Of a DNA stretch of 64,000 nucleotides, positions 7,966-18,100 are shown one piece after another. Origin of the DNA: Pseudoxanthomonas suwonensis (GTDB lineage Bacteria; Pseudomonadota; Gammaproteobacteria; Xanthomonadales; Xanthomonadaceae); assembly GCF_010093235.1 (NCBI RefSeq), contig NZ_PDWP01000019.1:1-64000 (forward strand). Direction: 5' to 3'. Position 1 is the first letter of the stretch. Each line of letters starts with the position of its first letter. Both the position numbers and the translations under genes were made by a program. The notes below the pieces were generated by a model. The model searched no databases. It was not told the origin of the DNA and saw only the letters and a program-made list of their open reading frames with translations.

Positions 7966-10900
7966 ATGAAGCGTTCGTACGCACACCGCCTGCCGCGCCG
8001 GCGCCTGCTGGCCACGGCGCTGCTGGTCGCGCTGGCCCCGTCCGCCACCCATGCCGTCGCCCAGGAGGTGGATGGACGGGATGACGTCAGCGAACTGGAT
8101 GCCGTCGTGGTCACCGGCATCCGCGCCAGCCTGGCCTCGTCCATGAACCTCAAGCGCGACGCCCAGGGCGTGGTCGACGGCATCGTCGCCGAGGACATCG
8201 GCAAGTTCCCCGACACCAACCTGGCCGAAGCGCTCCAGCGCATCAGCGGCGTGTCGATCGACCGCACCAGCAGCGGCGAAGGCTCCAAGGTCACCGTGCG
8301 CGGCATCAGCCCGGACTACAACCTGGTGCTGCTCAACGGCCGGCAGATGCCGGCGTCCAACCTTGGCCCGGGCGGCGGCGGCACCTCCAACTCGCGCTCG
8401 TTCGATTTCGCCAACCTCGCGGCCGAGGCGATCTCGGCGATCGAGGTGCACAAGACCGGCCGCGCCGACCTGCCCACCGGCGGCATCGGCGCCACCCTCA
8501 ACGTGAAGACCGCCCGGCCGCTGGACATCGGCCAGTTCCTCGGCAGCGTCGGGCTCAAGGCGGTGCACGACACCTCGGTCGACAACCTGCCGCGCAGCTT
8601 CGCCGGCAGCAAGTTCACCGGCGAGCTGTCCGGCATCTTCAGCCAGACCTTCGCCGACAACCCCTTCGGCGTCATGGTCAGCGGCAGCTACCAGGCGCGC
8701 GACTCCGGCTTCTCCCAGGCCTCGGTGGCCGACGGCTGGCTGACCTTCCCCGGCGACGATGCCACCAGCGGCCCCCGCCTGCCGCTGCCGGGCGAGCCCG
8801 GCTACGAACGCATCCAGAACCGCCCCGGCCCCGACGACATCTATGCCCGGCCGCAGAACACCGGCTACAGCGTCAACGGCGTCCAGCGCCAGCGCACCAA
8901 CGGCAACATCACCCTGCAGTGGGCGCCCAGCGACGCGGTCACCGCGACGCTGGACTACAACTACATGGAGAACAAGGTCCAGCAGCAGCGCAGCGAGCTG
9001 TCGGTGTGGTTCAACTACCAGCCCGGCGACAGTTCCTGGACCGACGGCCCGGTGGCCGCGCCGACCTGGTACTCGGAGGACATCCCGGCCGGCAACAGCG
9101 ACCTCTCCATGGGCGGCATGCGCCTGGCCACGAAGAACAGCGGCGATTCGCTCGGCTTCAACGTCGAGTGGGAGGTCAACGACGCCCTGGGCCTGGAGTT
9201 CGACTACCACAAGGCCAAGGCCGAATCGCGCCCGGACGGCCCCTACGGTTCGGCCGGCGTGCTCGGCGTGGCCGCGTTCGTGCGCGGCACCACCTCGGTG
9301 GACTACACCGGCGAGATCCCGATCGTGAACGTGGCGCTGCCGCCGGGCATGGGCGAAGTCAGCCCGGCCGACGCGGTGGTCACCGGCTCCGTGTTCCAGA
9401 ACAGCTACAACCGCTCGGAAGTCGAGCAGTTCCAGGTACGCGGACGCTTCGAGTTCGGCGACTACTCGGGGCTGGATTTCGGCGTGTCCGCCACCGAGGT
9501 CCAGAACCGCACCGCGGCCTCGGTGATGCAGGCCGACAACTGGGGCGGCCTGGGCAGCCCCGGCGACTACGACGATGGCATCTGGTACCTGGACCACATG
9601 TCGCGGTACTTCGACGCCTTCGGCAATGCCGGCGACCCGCGCTGGAGCGACGGCTTCCTGGTGTTCGACTTCGAGCGCCTGCGCCAGCGCGCGGCGCAGA
9701 TCCCGCAGCCCGACGGCCAGCCTTGCCCATCCTGTTACGAGATGCGCCCGGACTACACCGACGACCTGCGCACCAAGGAGAAGTCGCGCAGCGCCTACCT
9801 GCAGTGGACCAGCACCTTCGACTGGTCCATGCCGCTGGACGTGGCGGTGGGCGTGCGTTACGAGAAGACCGAGGTGGAGTCGTCGGCGCTGGTACGCATC
9901 CCCACCGGCATCAGCTGGGTCGCCGCCAACGAGATGTACGTGCAGTACGCCGACGAGCAGGGCTTCACCACCCTGGACGGCGAGTACGACTACGTGCTGC
10001 CCAACCTCGACCTGGCCCTGCACATCCGCGACGACCTGGTGCTGCGCGGCAGCTTCAGCGAAACCATCGGCCGCCCGGGCTGGCAGGACATCCAGGGCGG
10101 CCAGCGCCTGGACAACATCGTGCGCACCATCGGCGGCAACGGCAGCCGCGGCAACCCGGCGCTCGAGCCGCTGAAGTCGCAGAACTTCGACCTGTCGCTG
10201 GAGTGGTACTACGGCGAGGCCAGCTACGTGTCCGCCGGCTACTTCCGCAAGAACGTGGAGAACTTCATCAGCAGCACGGTGCTGCGCGAGTCGCCGTTCG
10301 AGCTGCACACGCCGGTCGGCGGCGCCTACTGGAACGAGGCCACCTCCGCCGGCGGCTGCGGCCAGACCGACCTGCCCTGCATCCGCGACTACATCTTCGC
10401 CAACTTCGACGGCCAGCCCGGCGTGGAGTTCACCGGGCTCAACTCGGCCGGGCAGCTGACCGGCACCATCGAGGGCCTGCCCGGCGATCCGGTCGCGCAG
10501 TTCGACATCACCGTGCCGGTGAACCAGCGCCGCGACCATGTCGACGGCTTCGAGGTGAGCATCCAGCACGTGTTCGGCGAAAGCGGGTTCGGCCTGGCCG
10601 CCAACTACACCAAGGTCGATTCGGGCCTGACCTTCGACAACACCAGCCTGGAAACGCAGTACCCGATGGTAGGCCTGAGCGACACCGCCAACCTGGTCGC
10701 GTTCTACGACAAGGACAGGTGGCAGGTGCGCGCGGCGTACAACTGGCGCGACAAGTTCTTCAACGGCATCGGCGGCCAGGGCCCGAATCCGAACTGGACC
10801 GAGGAGTACGGCCAGCTGGATGCGATCGTCAGTTATTCGGTGACCGACAACCTGGTGCTGAGCCTGGAGGGCATCAACCTGACAGACGAGACCCAGCGCA

Positions 10901-10983
10901 TCCACGCCCGCCACCCGAACATGGTGCGCTATGCCACCCAGACCGGCCCGCGCTACATGTTCGGCCTGCGCTACCGGTTCTGA
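7966..10983 (+). CDS. TonB-dependent receptor, Xanthomonas/Caulobacter carbohydrate type
   Basis: This 1005-aa outer-membrane transporter is of the TonB-Xanth-Caul type. A signal peptide of about 33 residues is followed by a TonB-box-like region (SELDAVVVTG), a plug domain (DIGKFPDTNLAEALQRISGVSI) and a C-terminal beta-barrel ending in the aromatic YMFGLRYRF signature. Many members import oligosaccharides. The cupin and halogenase genes downstream and LacI-type operators upstream support a carbohydrate-utilisation locus. The ATG at 7966 follows GAAGGAAGG; earlier in-frame codons lie inside the operator region and are unlikely. Substrate is inferred, not seen. Confidence 0.93.
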   Translation: MKRSYAHRLPRRRLLATALLVALAPSATHAVAQEVDGRDDVSELDAVVVTGIRASLASSMNLKRDAQGVVDGIVAEDIGKFPDTNLAEALQRISGVSIDRTSSGEGSKVTVRGISPDYNLVLLNGRQMPASNLGPGGGGTSNSRSFDFANLAAEAISAIEVHKTGRADLPTGGIGATLNVKTARPLDIGQFLGSVGLKAVHDTSVDNLPRSFAGSKFTGELSGIFSQTFADNPFGVMVSGSYQARDSGFSQASVADGWLTFPGDDATSGPRLPLPGEPGYERIQNRPGPDDIYARPQNTGYSVNGVQRQRTNGNITLQWAPSDAVTATLDYNYMENKVQQQRSELSVWFNYQPGDSSWTDGPVAAPTWYSEDIPAGNSDLSMGGMRLATKNSGDSLGFNVEWEVNDALGLEFDYHKAKAESRPDGPYGSAGVLGVAAFVRGTTSVDYTGEIPIVNVALPPGMGEVSPADAVVTGSVFQNSYNRSEVEQFQVRGRFEFGDYSGLDFGVSATEVQNRTAASVMQADNWGGLGSPGDYDDGIWYLDHMSRYFDAFGNAGDPRWSDGFLVFDFERLRQRAAQIPQPDGQPCPSCYEMRPDYTDDLRTKEKSRSAYLQWTSTFDWSMPLDVAVGVRYEKTEVESSALVRIPTGISWVAANEMYVQYADEQGFTTLDGEYDYVLPNLDLALHIRDDLVLRGSFSETIGRPGWQDIQGGQRLDNIVRTIGGNGSRGNPALEPLKSQNFDLSLEWYYGEASYVSAGYFRKNVENFISSTVLRESPFELHTPVGGAYWNEATSAGGCGQTDLPCIRDYIFANFDGQPGVEFTGLNSAGQLTGTIEGLPGDPVAQFDITVPVNQRRDHVDGFEVSIQHVFGESGFGLAANYTKVDSGLTFDNTSLETQYPMVGLSDTANLVAFYDKDRWQVRAAYNWRDKFFNGIGGQGPNPNWTEEYGQLDAIVSYSVTDNLVLSLEGINLTDETQRIHARHPNMVRYATQTGPRYMFGLRYRF

Positions 10984-10995
10984 CCCTGCAGCAAT

Positions 10996-11028
10996 CCGCC
11001 GCGCCCCCCTCCCTGGCGCGGCGGCTTT
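10996..11028 (+). terminator. Terminator-like hairpin after the TonB receptor gene (first)
   Basis: There is a 9-bp stem (10996-11004 with 11016-11024), an 11-nt loop and CTTTCC after it. It may reduce read-through into the cupin and halogenase genes. Confidence 0.45.
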
Positions 11029-11030
11029 CC

Positions 11031-11064
11031 GGGTCGCCGGAAGGAACCGGCGACCCTTCTTTCC
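11031..11064 (+). terminator. Terminator-like hairpin after the TonB receptor gene (second)
   Basis: There is a perfect 10-bp stem (11031-11040 with 11047-11056), a 6-nt loop and then TTCTTTCC. Two hairpins in tandem within 109 bp suggest that expression of the receptor exceeds that of the downstream genes. Confidence 0.5.
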
Positions 11065-11091
11065 ACCCATGCCTTCCGGCACGATGCCGGC

Positions 11092-12183
11092 ATGGCCGAT
11101 CCGGAAACCCGGGCAATGGATGAGCAGGCCCGCCAACCCGAGGATGCACTCCTGCCGGTCGCCGCGGCGATCCCGGAGTACCTCGTCACCGCGCCGGGCG
11201 TTGTCCCCGACGAGGTGCTGCAGTCGACGCGCCCGCTGGTGCTGCGTGGCCTGGTCGCGCACTGGCCCGCGCTGGCCGCGGCCCGGCAGTCGCCGGAGGC
11301 CGCGATCGCCTACCTGCACGGCCTGGAAAGACCGGGCGCGCCGCCGGTCACCGCCACCGTCGGCCCACCGGAAATCGAGGGACGCTTCTTCTACGACGAC
11401 GCGTTCACCGGCTTCAACTTCCGCCGCGAGGAGGTGCCGCTGGGCGTGGTCCTGGCCACCCTCCGCAAGTACCTCGGCCAGGAACGGCCGCCGGCGATCT
11501 ACGTGGCATCGACCACGATCGACACCTGGCTGCCGGGCTTCCGCGCCGCCAACGCGCTTGCGCTGCGCGGGCAGGATCCGCTGGCCAGCATCTGGATCGG
11601 CAACCGCAGCCGCATCGCCGCGCACCAGGACCTGCCGGAGAACATCGCCTGCGTGGTCGCCGGGCGCCGCCGGGTGACCCTGTTCCCGCCCGAACAGCTG
11701 CGCAACCTCTACGTCGGCCCGCTGGAGTTCACCCCGGCGGGGCAGCCGGTGAGCCTGGTCGACTTCGCCGCACCGGACCTTGCGCGCTTCCCGCGCTTCG
11801 CCGAGGCGATGAGCCACGCCATGCGCGCCGAACTGGGGCCCGGCGACGCGGTGTTCATCCCTTCGATGTGGTGGCACCACATGGAGGGGCTGGAAGACTT
11901 CAATGTCCTGGTGAACTACTGGTGGCGCCGGGCGCCGGCGTGGATGGACAACCCGATGGACGCGCTGATGCTCGCCATCGCCAGCCTGCGCGGGCTGCCG
12001 CCCGAGCAGCGCGCGCTCTGGCGCGACGCGTTCGCGCATTACGTATTCGAGTACGACGAGGACGCCGTGGCCGGCCACGTACCCCCGCCCGCCCGCGGCG
12101 TGCTCGGACCAATGGCCGAGGCGCGGGCCGCGCGCATCCGCGCCAAGCTGCTGCAACGGCTCGCACGACGAGGATCCCGATGA
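11092..12183 (+). CDS. Cupin-like (JmjC/cupin_8) protein
   Basis: This 363-aa protein has a cupin_8/JmjC-like fold. The Fe(II)/2-oxoglutarate-type ligands are visible as H178-x-D180 (AAHQD) and His262 or His263 (MWWHHMEG), so an oxygenase is possible though no substrate is known. These proteins are recurrent partners of TonB receptors and tryptophan-halogenase-like genes in Caulobacter and Xanthomonas sugar-uptake loci. Its stop codon overlaps the halogenase start (ATGA at 12180), so translation is coupled. A second in-frame ATG eight codons in is an alternative start. Confidence 0.85.
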   Translation: MADPETRAMDEQARQPEDALLPVAAAIPEYLVTAPGVVPDEVLQSTRPLVLRGLVAHWPALAAARQSPEAAIAYLHGLERPGAPPVTATVGPPEIEGRFFYDDAFTGFNFRREEVPLGVVLATLRKYLGQERPPAIYVASTTIDTWLPGFRAANALALRGQDPLASIWIGNRSRIAAHQDLPENIACVVAGRRRVTLFPPEQLRNLYVGPLEFTPAGQPVSLVDFAAPDLARFPRFAEAMSHAMRAELGPGDAVFIPSMWWHHMEGLEDFNVLVNYWWRRAPAWMDNPMDALMLAIASLRGLPPEQRALWRDAFAHYVFEYDEDAVAGHVPPPARGVLGPMAEARAARIRAKLLQRLARRGSR

Positions 12184-13712
12184 GCAATCCGCCGCTGCCC
12201 GACACTCCCATCCGCCGCGTCGTGATCGCAGGAGGCGGAACCGCCGGCTGGATGGCCGCCGCCGCGCTGTCGCGCACGCTCGGCAAGGTGCTGGACATCA
12301 CCCTGGTCGAGTCGGAGGAGATCGGCACGGTCGGCGTGGGCGAGGCCACGATCCCGCCGCTGCGCACCTTCCACCGCCTGCTCGGGATAAGCGAGCAGGA
12401 ATACCTCGCCGGCACCCAGGGCACGATCAAGCTGGGCATCTCGTTCGAGGGCTGGAAGGCACGGGGCCACCGCTACATCCATTCCTTCGGGACCAGCGGA
12501 CGCGACCACTGGTCGGCCGGATTCCAGCAATTCTGGCTGCGCGGACGGCAGGAGGGACTGGCCTCCGACTACGCCGACTACTGCATCGAGCTGCAGGCCG
12601 CGCACCAGGACCGCTTCGCCCACCTGCCGGACAGCCACGTCAACTACGCCTACCACATGGATGCGGCGCTCTACGCGCGCTTCCTGCGCGAGCTGGCCGG
12701 GCGCCATGGTTGCCGGCGCGTTGAGGGAAAGATCGCCGAAGTGGAGACCGATGCAGGCAATGGCTGCATCCGTGCGCTGAAGCTGGAAAGCGGGGACGTG
12801 CTGCAAGGCGACTTCTTCATCGACTGCACCGGCTTCCGCGCGCTGCTGATCGGCCAGGCACTGGGCGTGGGCTTCAGCGACTGGTCGCAGTGGCTGCCCA
12901 ACGACCGCGCCCTTGCCACCCAGACCACCGCGGTGCGCGACGCCGTGCCGTACACCCGCGCCATCGCCGGCCGCGCCGGCTGGCAGTGGCGCATCCCGCT
13001 GCAGCACCGGGTCGGCAATGGCATCGTCTATTCCAGCCGCTTCATGGACGACGACGAGGCGTGCGAGGCGTTCCTTTCCAGCCTGGAAGGCGAGGTGATC
13101 CGCACGCCGTGGCCGGTGCGCTTCCGACCCGGCCAGCGCGAGCGCTGCTGGGAGAGGAACTGCGTGGCCCTGGGCCTGGCCGGCAGCTTCATCGAGCCGC
13201 TCGAGTCCACTACCATCCACCTGATCCAGCGCGGCATCGTGCGCCTGCTGCAGTCGTTCCCCGGGGTGCTCAGCCAGGCCGCCATCGACGATTACAACGC
13301 GCAGCTGGACGCCGAACTGCAGCACGTGCGCGACTTCGTGGTGCTGCACTACCACGCCACCGAGCGCCGCGACTCGCCGTACTGGGAGGAGGTGGCCTCG
13401 ATGCGGCTGCCGCCGAGCCTGCAGCACCGCATCGACCTGTTCCGCGAGACCGGCCTGGTGTTCCACCAGCCGGGCGAGCTGTTCGCCGAGAACTCCTGGA
13501 TCCAGGTGATGATGGGCCAGGGCATCCAGCCGCGGCGCCACCACCCGGTGGCCGACGTCATGACCCGCGAGGACCTGGGCCGCTTCCTCGGCGACATCCG
13601 CCGCAACGTGCTCGACACCGTGCGCCAGTTCCCGGCGCACATGGACTACCTGCGCCGCTACGCCCCCGCGCCCGTCCCCGAGGCGGTGAAGCGGGCGCAG
13701 GCGCTGCCGTAG
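12180..13712 (+). CDS. Flavin-dependent tryptophan-halogenase-family protein
   Basis: This 510-aa FAD enzyme has the dinucleotide motif GGGTAG at residues 18-23, GEATIPP at about 54-60, the Lys84 equivalent of the catalytic lysine (TIKLGISFEGW) and the diagnostic halogenase motif W268-x-W270-x-I-P. All key residues of a halide-oxidising flavin halogenase are therefore present. Members of this sub-branch in Xanthomonas accept indole-type substrates in vitro, but the natural substrate is unknown; their location in sugar-uptake operons is unexplained. It overlaps the cupin gene by four bases. No dedicated flavin reductase is adjacent. Confidence 0.9.
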   Translation: MSNPPLPDTPIRRVVIAGGGTAGWMAAAALSRTLGKVLDITLVESEEIGTVGVGEATIPPLRTFHRLLGISEQEYLAGTQGTIKLGISFEGWKARGHRYIHSFGTSGRDHWSAGFQQFWLRGRQEGLASDYADYCIELQAAHQDRFAHLPDSHVNYAYHMDAALYARFLRELAGRHGCRRVEGKIAEVETDAGNGCIRALKLESGDVLQGDFFIDCTGFRALLIGQALGVGFSDWSQWLPNDRALATQTTAVRDAVPYTRAIAGRAGWQWRIPLQHRVGNGIVYSSRFMDDDEACEAFLSSLEGEVIRTPWPVRFRPGQRERCWERNCVALGLAGSFIEPLESTTIHLIQRGIVRLLQSFPGVLSQAAIDDYNAQLDAELQHVRDFVVLHYHATERRDSPYWEEVASMRLPPSLQHRIDLFRETGLVFHQPGELFAENSWIQVMMGQGIQPRRHHPVADVMTREDLGRFLGDIRRNVLDTVRQFPAHMDYLRRYAPAPVPEAVKRAQALP

Positions 13713-13732
13713 GTGCCGGCGGTGCCGCGCGG

Positions 13733-15109
13733 TCAGGTCCCGCTGCGGACGAACACCGGGTTGGAGTAGAACCACAGGTCCTGCCAGGGATCCTCGCCGG
13801 GCGGATCGGGCTGCGGCTCGGCCTCGGCGGTGCTGCTGCCGCGCACGCGCAGGAAGCCGCCGCCCGCCGGGGCCGCGATCTCCCAGGACAGCGACAGCCA
13901 GCGGCCGTCGCGGCGCCAGTCGCCCGCGCCGGCGCGGCGCACCTCCATCCGCGGCGCGCCGTCCGGGCCGCGCGCGCCGACGATCAGGTCCACGTGGTCC
14001 AGCCGCGGCCGCTGTCCGTTGGCGTTGGGCCCGGCGGGCTGGCGCAGGCGCAGTTCCACCCGCAGCCGCGCGCCCTCCGGCACCCGCAGCGTGCCGCCCA
14101 GCGTGGCCGCATCGCCGCCGTCCGGGCCGCGCACGGTCAGTTCCAGCGCATCGACCAGGTCGCCGGTGACGGCGAACATGCGCCCGTGGCGCATGGCGTC
14201 GAGGATGTCGGCAGGTTCGTGCCGCGCCCACACGTAGGTCTTGCTGTACTCGCCGGGGTCGAAGTCGCGGCCGCCGTCGCGGCGGTTGACGTGCGAGGCC
14301 GAGGGCGCGGGGATCCAGAAGCGGCGGCCCTGGGCCAGCATGCCGTCCCAGACGCCGCCGACCTCGGCGGTCATCTGGTCGAAGCCGCCGAAGGTGGGCG
14401 CACCGGCGTGGCGGTAGAGCCCGCGCTCGGGCGCGGCCTGGTGGCCGGGCGCGCCCTCCATGCCCACCAGCACCTGCGGCGCGGCGTCGTGCCAGGCCAG
14501 CAGCTCCACCGGCTCCACCTGGCCCCAGCGGCCGACGCCGGTGGAGCTGCGCGAGGGGTGGTTGACGAACACCAGCGGCGGCGCCGGCAACGCGCGCATG
14601 AGCGCCAGGGCCCGCAGCATCAGCCGGCCGTCCTCGCGGGTGCCGGGCTGCAGCGGCTCGGCGCGGCCGTAGTCGCGTTCGATGGCCACCAGTTCGTCGC
14701 GCTCGGCCGGCCCGGGCGCGATGATCAACGAAGCGTGTTCGCCGCCGGGTACGTCGAATTCCATGCCGTTGAACTGCACCAGCTCCAGCACCTCGCGCCT
14801 GGCCTGCAGCAGCGCCGGCCAGGCATGGTCGCGGGTGACGGCCGAATGGCCCGGGCCGCCGTGGTCGGTGTGCACGATCCACGCCAGGCCGTGGGCCAGC
14901 GCCTGGCGCGCGTTGCGCGTGCGGCTGTAGGGGGAGTCGCCGCCGCGGATCGGCGTGGGCGGCGTGGTGCTGCGGTCCCAGCCCACGCTCCATTCGCTGT
15001 GGACGTGGTGGTCGCCGGCCAGCCAGCGGCGGCCGTCTTCGGCCGCGGCCGGCACGGCGGCGGCGCAGGCCAGGGCCGCCACGGCCCGCAGGAGGGGCGT
15101 GATGCGCAT
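13733..15109 (-). CDS. Secreted PHP-domain metallohydrolase (CehA/McbA-like)
   Basis: The product is 458 aa with a Sec signal of about 23 residues (cleaved near AAAEDG). The PHP metal-binding motifs are visible: DHHVHSEWS just after the signal, VHTDHGG and later FVNHPSRS, NGMEF and PSASHVNRRD. A C-terminal beta-rich domain of about 130 residues follows. PHP enzymes hydrolyse phosphoesters; exported CehA/McbA-like ones also cleave other esters. It is the last gene of a sigma, anti-sigma, receptor and hydrolase order, which suggests that it processes the ligand imported or sensed by that receptor. Confidence 0.85.
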   Translation of the reverse strand: MRITPLLRAVAALACAAAVPAAAEDGRRWLAGDHHVHSEWSVGWDRSTTPPTPIRGGDSPYSRTRNARQALAHGLAWIVHTDHGGPGHSAVTRDHAWPALLQARREVLELVQFNGMEFDVPGGEHASLIIAPGPAERDELVAIERDYGRAEPLQPGTREDGRLMLRALALMRALPAPPLVFVNHPSRSSTGVGRWGQVEPVELLAWHDAAPQVLVGMEGAPGHQAAPERGLYRHAGAPTFGGFDQMTAEVGGVWDGMLAQGRRFWIPAPSASHVNRRDGGRDFDPGEYSKTYVWARHEPADILDAMRHGRMFAVTGDLVDALELTVRGPDGGDAATLGGTLRVPEGARLRVELRLRQPAGPNANGQRPRLDHVDLIVGARGPDGAPRMEVRRAGAGDWRRDGRWLSLSWEIAAPAGGGFLRVRGSSTAEAEPQPDPPGEDPWQDLWFYSNPVFVRSGT

Positions 15110-15158
15110 GTTCGGTTCCTCTCGGGGCGGCGGCACGGCAAGCGCCGTCGCGGGGATG

Positions 15159-15182
15159 CCCGGCGGCGCGGCGGCCGCCGGG
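15159..15182 (-). terminator. Intercistronic hairpin between the receptor and PHP hydrolase genes
   Basis: There is a 9-bp stem (15159-15167 with 15174-15182) and a 6-nt loop in an 86-bp gap. It may attenuate transcription or stabilise the upstream message. No T tract is visible. Confidence 0.35.
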
Positions 15183-15195
15183 CGCGGTGCGCCGG

Positions 15196-18100
15196 TCAGA
15201 AGTCGGCGCGGATGCCCAGGCTGATGCGGCGGCCCGAGCGCTCGTACATGGTCGGGAAGGCCGGGTCCATCGTGTACCCTGTGGTTTCCTCGTCGGTCAT
15301 GTTGATCCCCTTCAGGCTCAGCTTGACGTGGTCCGTCAGCCGGTAGCCGATGGAGATGTCCACCTGGCCGTAGGCGTCGCGCCAGATCGGGTACATGTCG
15401 TAGCCGATGGACTCGACGTACTCGCCCTTGTGGTTGTACGAGACGCGGGCGTCGAAGCGGTCGTTCTCGTAGTAGGCGGTGAAGTTGTAGCTCTTCTCCG
15501 CCAGGCCCGGCATCGGGGTCTGGATGCCCAGCGCGGACTCGCCGGCCAGGGAGCTGTCGAGCATGGTGTAGTTGGCATTGATGCCGAACCCTTCCAGCGC
15601 CGGGTGCAGCGTGCCCAGCGGCAGCTGCGCGATCAGCTCGATGCCGTCCACGTCGTACGAGCCGTCGGCATTGACCGGCTGGTAGACGTCGAAGTCGAAG
15701 TGGCCGTTGAGCGTGCCGTTGGCGTTGTAGACCGCCACGTTCTCCACCACGCCGGTCAGCGAGTTGATCACCACGCCGTCGATCTTCTTGTGGAAATACG
15801 ACGCCGCCAGCAGGCCGCCGTTCTCCAGGTACTTCTCCAGGCCGATCTCCCACTGCCTGGCGTACGTGGGCTGCAGGTCGGGGTTGCCGTCGGTGAAGCG
15901 GAACGAACTCCAGCTGGCGGTGCGCTTGTAGGCCACGTCGGTCAGCGCCGGGCGGATCAGCGTCTCGGAGGCCGCCGCGCGCAGCAGCAGGTCCGGCGCC
16001 AGCTCGGCGGTCAGGTTCAGGCTGGGCAGCACGTCGCTGTAGTCGCCCTTCCGCGACACCGGCGCGTCGGTGTAGCCGGTGCTGCCGTCCGGGTTCTGCA
16101 CCGGGTGGTAGCCGTAGGACTGCACCGCGGTGTCGACGTAGCGCGCGCCGGCGTTGAGGTTCGCCGGCACGCTGCCCAGGTCGAAGGCGAAGCCGGCCAT
16201 CGCGTACAGGCTGGCCACCTCCTCGTCCACGCGGTAGTACTGGCCGTCGTCGAACGGGGTGGAGAAGCCGGGGTAGCGGAAGTAGCCGCGCGCCCAGTCG
16301 TTGGACGCCTGCTGCCAGTCCAGGTCCTTGACCGTGTAGGCGCCACCCGGCACCAGGTCGCTGATCCACTGCAGCGGGCTGTCGGCCAGGGTGCGGGTGT
16401 TGACCCAGGAGGTATCGCCGGCCCCCGGGCCGGTGATCTTCAGCTCGCCGTAACTGCGCTCCTTGGACTTGTCGGTGTAGCGCGCGCCGAACTGCACGGT
16501 GCGCAGCGCGGGCAGGAACGCCAGGTCCATCGCGCGGCTCACGTCGACCTGCGCGGCATACTTGTCGTCGGTGATCTTCTCCAGAGTGGTCTCGTAGGCC
16601 TCGAACAGGTACAGCTCCGGCGCGCCGTACATGTCGATGGTGCCCGGGTTGGCGCTGGGGACGGTCTCGCCGCTGCGTCCGGTCCAGCGGGTGCGCGAGG
16701 GCGCGTAGGCCACGTGCTTGAGGTTGGCGTAGTCCAGCGTCTTCTCCGCGCCGGAGTAGCCGACCATGGCGTCCACGCCCCAGACGTCGCCCTTCCAGTC
16801 CAGCGCCAGGCTGTACTGCGCGTAGTCGGTCTCGTTGACCCGCTCCTTGCTCAGGAACTCGTGCTGGGTGGCGGTGTAGGACACGTCGCGCAGGACCACC
16901 ATGCCGTACTCGGACAGGGTGCGGTCGTCGTACTCGTGGATCGTCTCCAGCGTGCTGCGGCTGGAGGCCGAGTACGCCGCCGCGTCGTACTCGTCTTCGG
17001 TGGCGTCGTAGCCGCCGAGCATGGCGTCGAAGGTCAGGCTGAAGCGGCTGCTGGGCCGGTATTGCAGCGACGCGGTGGCGCCCCACTTGTCCTGCTCGTT
17101 GAGGTACACGCGGTCGCCGACCTTGTCCTGGAACACGATCAGGTTGGTCTCGCCGGTGTCGGTGCGGTCGCGCACTACCACGCCCGCGTCGCGCGCCAGC
17201 ACCTCGGCGGCCTGGGTGCCGCGCGTGCCCGAGGCCCCAAGGAAGCGCGACATGGGGCGGAAGTTGATGCCGGAGGTGGAGTCGGTGCGGTTGGTGCGCC
17301 TGGCGGTCGAGAACGACACCAGCGCGCCCCAGTCGCCCCAGGTGTCGCTGGCCAGGAACGAGAACTTCGGGTCGGTCTCCTCGGAGATGGAGTTGAACGC
17401 ACCCTCGGCCGAGGCCACCAGCTTGCGCCCGGTGTAGTCGAACGGCCGCGCGGTGGAGATGAGCACTGAGCCGGCGATGCCGCCCTCCTCGTCCGCCGCC
17501 GTCGGCGACTTCTGCACCGTCACCTGCTGGATGATCTCCGAGGCGAAGATGTCGAACTCCACGTCGCGCCCGCCGCTGCCCGAGGCGGTGGCCAGGCCGT
17601 TGATCGACACGTGGGTGTACTCGGACGGCAGGCCGCGCACGTTGACCTTGGTGCCCAGGCCCTTGCTGCGCTCGATGGTCACGCCCGGCATGCGCTGCAG
17701 CGCCTCGGCCAGGTTCTGCTCGGGGAAGTCGGCCACGTCGGTGGCGACGATGGAGTCGGAGAAGCCGATGCCGGCGCGCTTGATGTCCACCGCGCGCTCG
17801 AGGCTGCGGGCGTAGCTGCCCACCACCTCGATGCTCTCCAGTTGCACCGGGCCGCCGGACTGCGCCTCGCCCGCCCCGGCCGCGGGCGGCGTCGCCGGCT
17901 GCCCGGTGGCGGGCGCGGCCGCCGGGGCCGCTTCCGCCTCGATGGTGACGGTGGCGGCGTTGAGGTAGCGGTGGCGCAGGCCGGTGCCGGCCAGCAGCCG
18001 CCGCAGCGCCTCCTCGGCCGGCAGCCCGGCCGGCACCGCGCGCGTGGCCGGGTTGCCCGCGGCCTGCGCGTCGTAGACGAACTGCAGCCCGGTCTGGCGC

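Noticed and set aside
7891-12156. Very long minus-strand ORF (about 1420 codons) opposite the TonB receptor and cupin genes
   Set aside because: It lacks any recognisable domain, lies wholly antisense to well-supported genes, and is explained by the GC-rich third-position bias. The same applies to similar ORFs opposite the M16 peptidase, the second receptor, glnA-amtB, the indolepyruvate oxidoreductase and the GH3 gene.
12180-13712. Calling this gene a true tryptophan 7-halogenase (PrnA/RebH)
   Set aside because: The motifs show only the family. The genomic context is a carbohydrate cassette and no tryptophan-derived product pathway is nearby.
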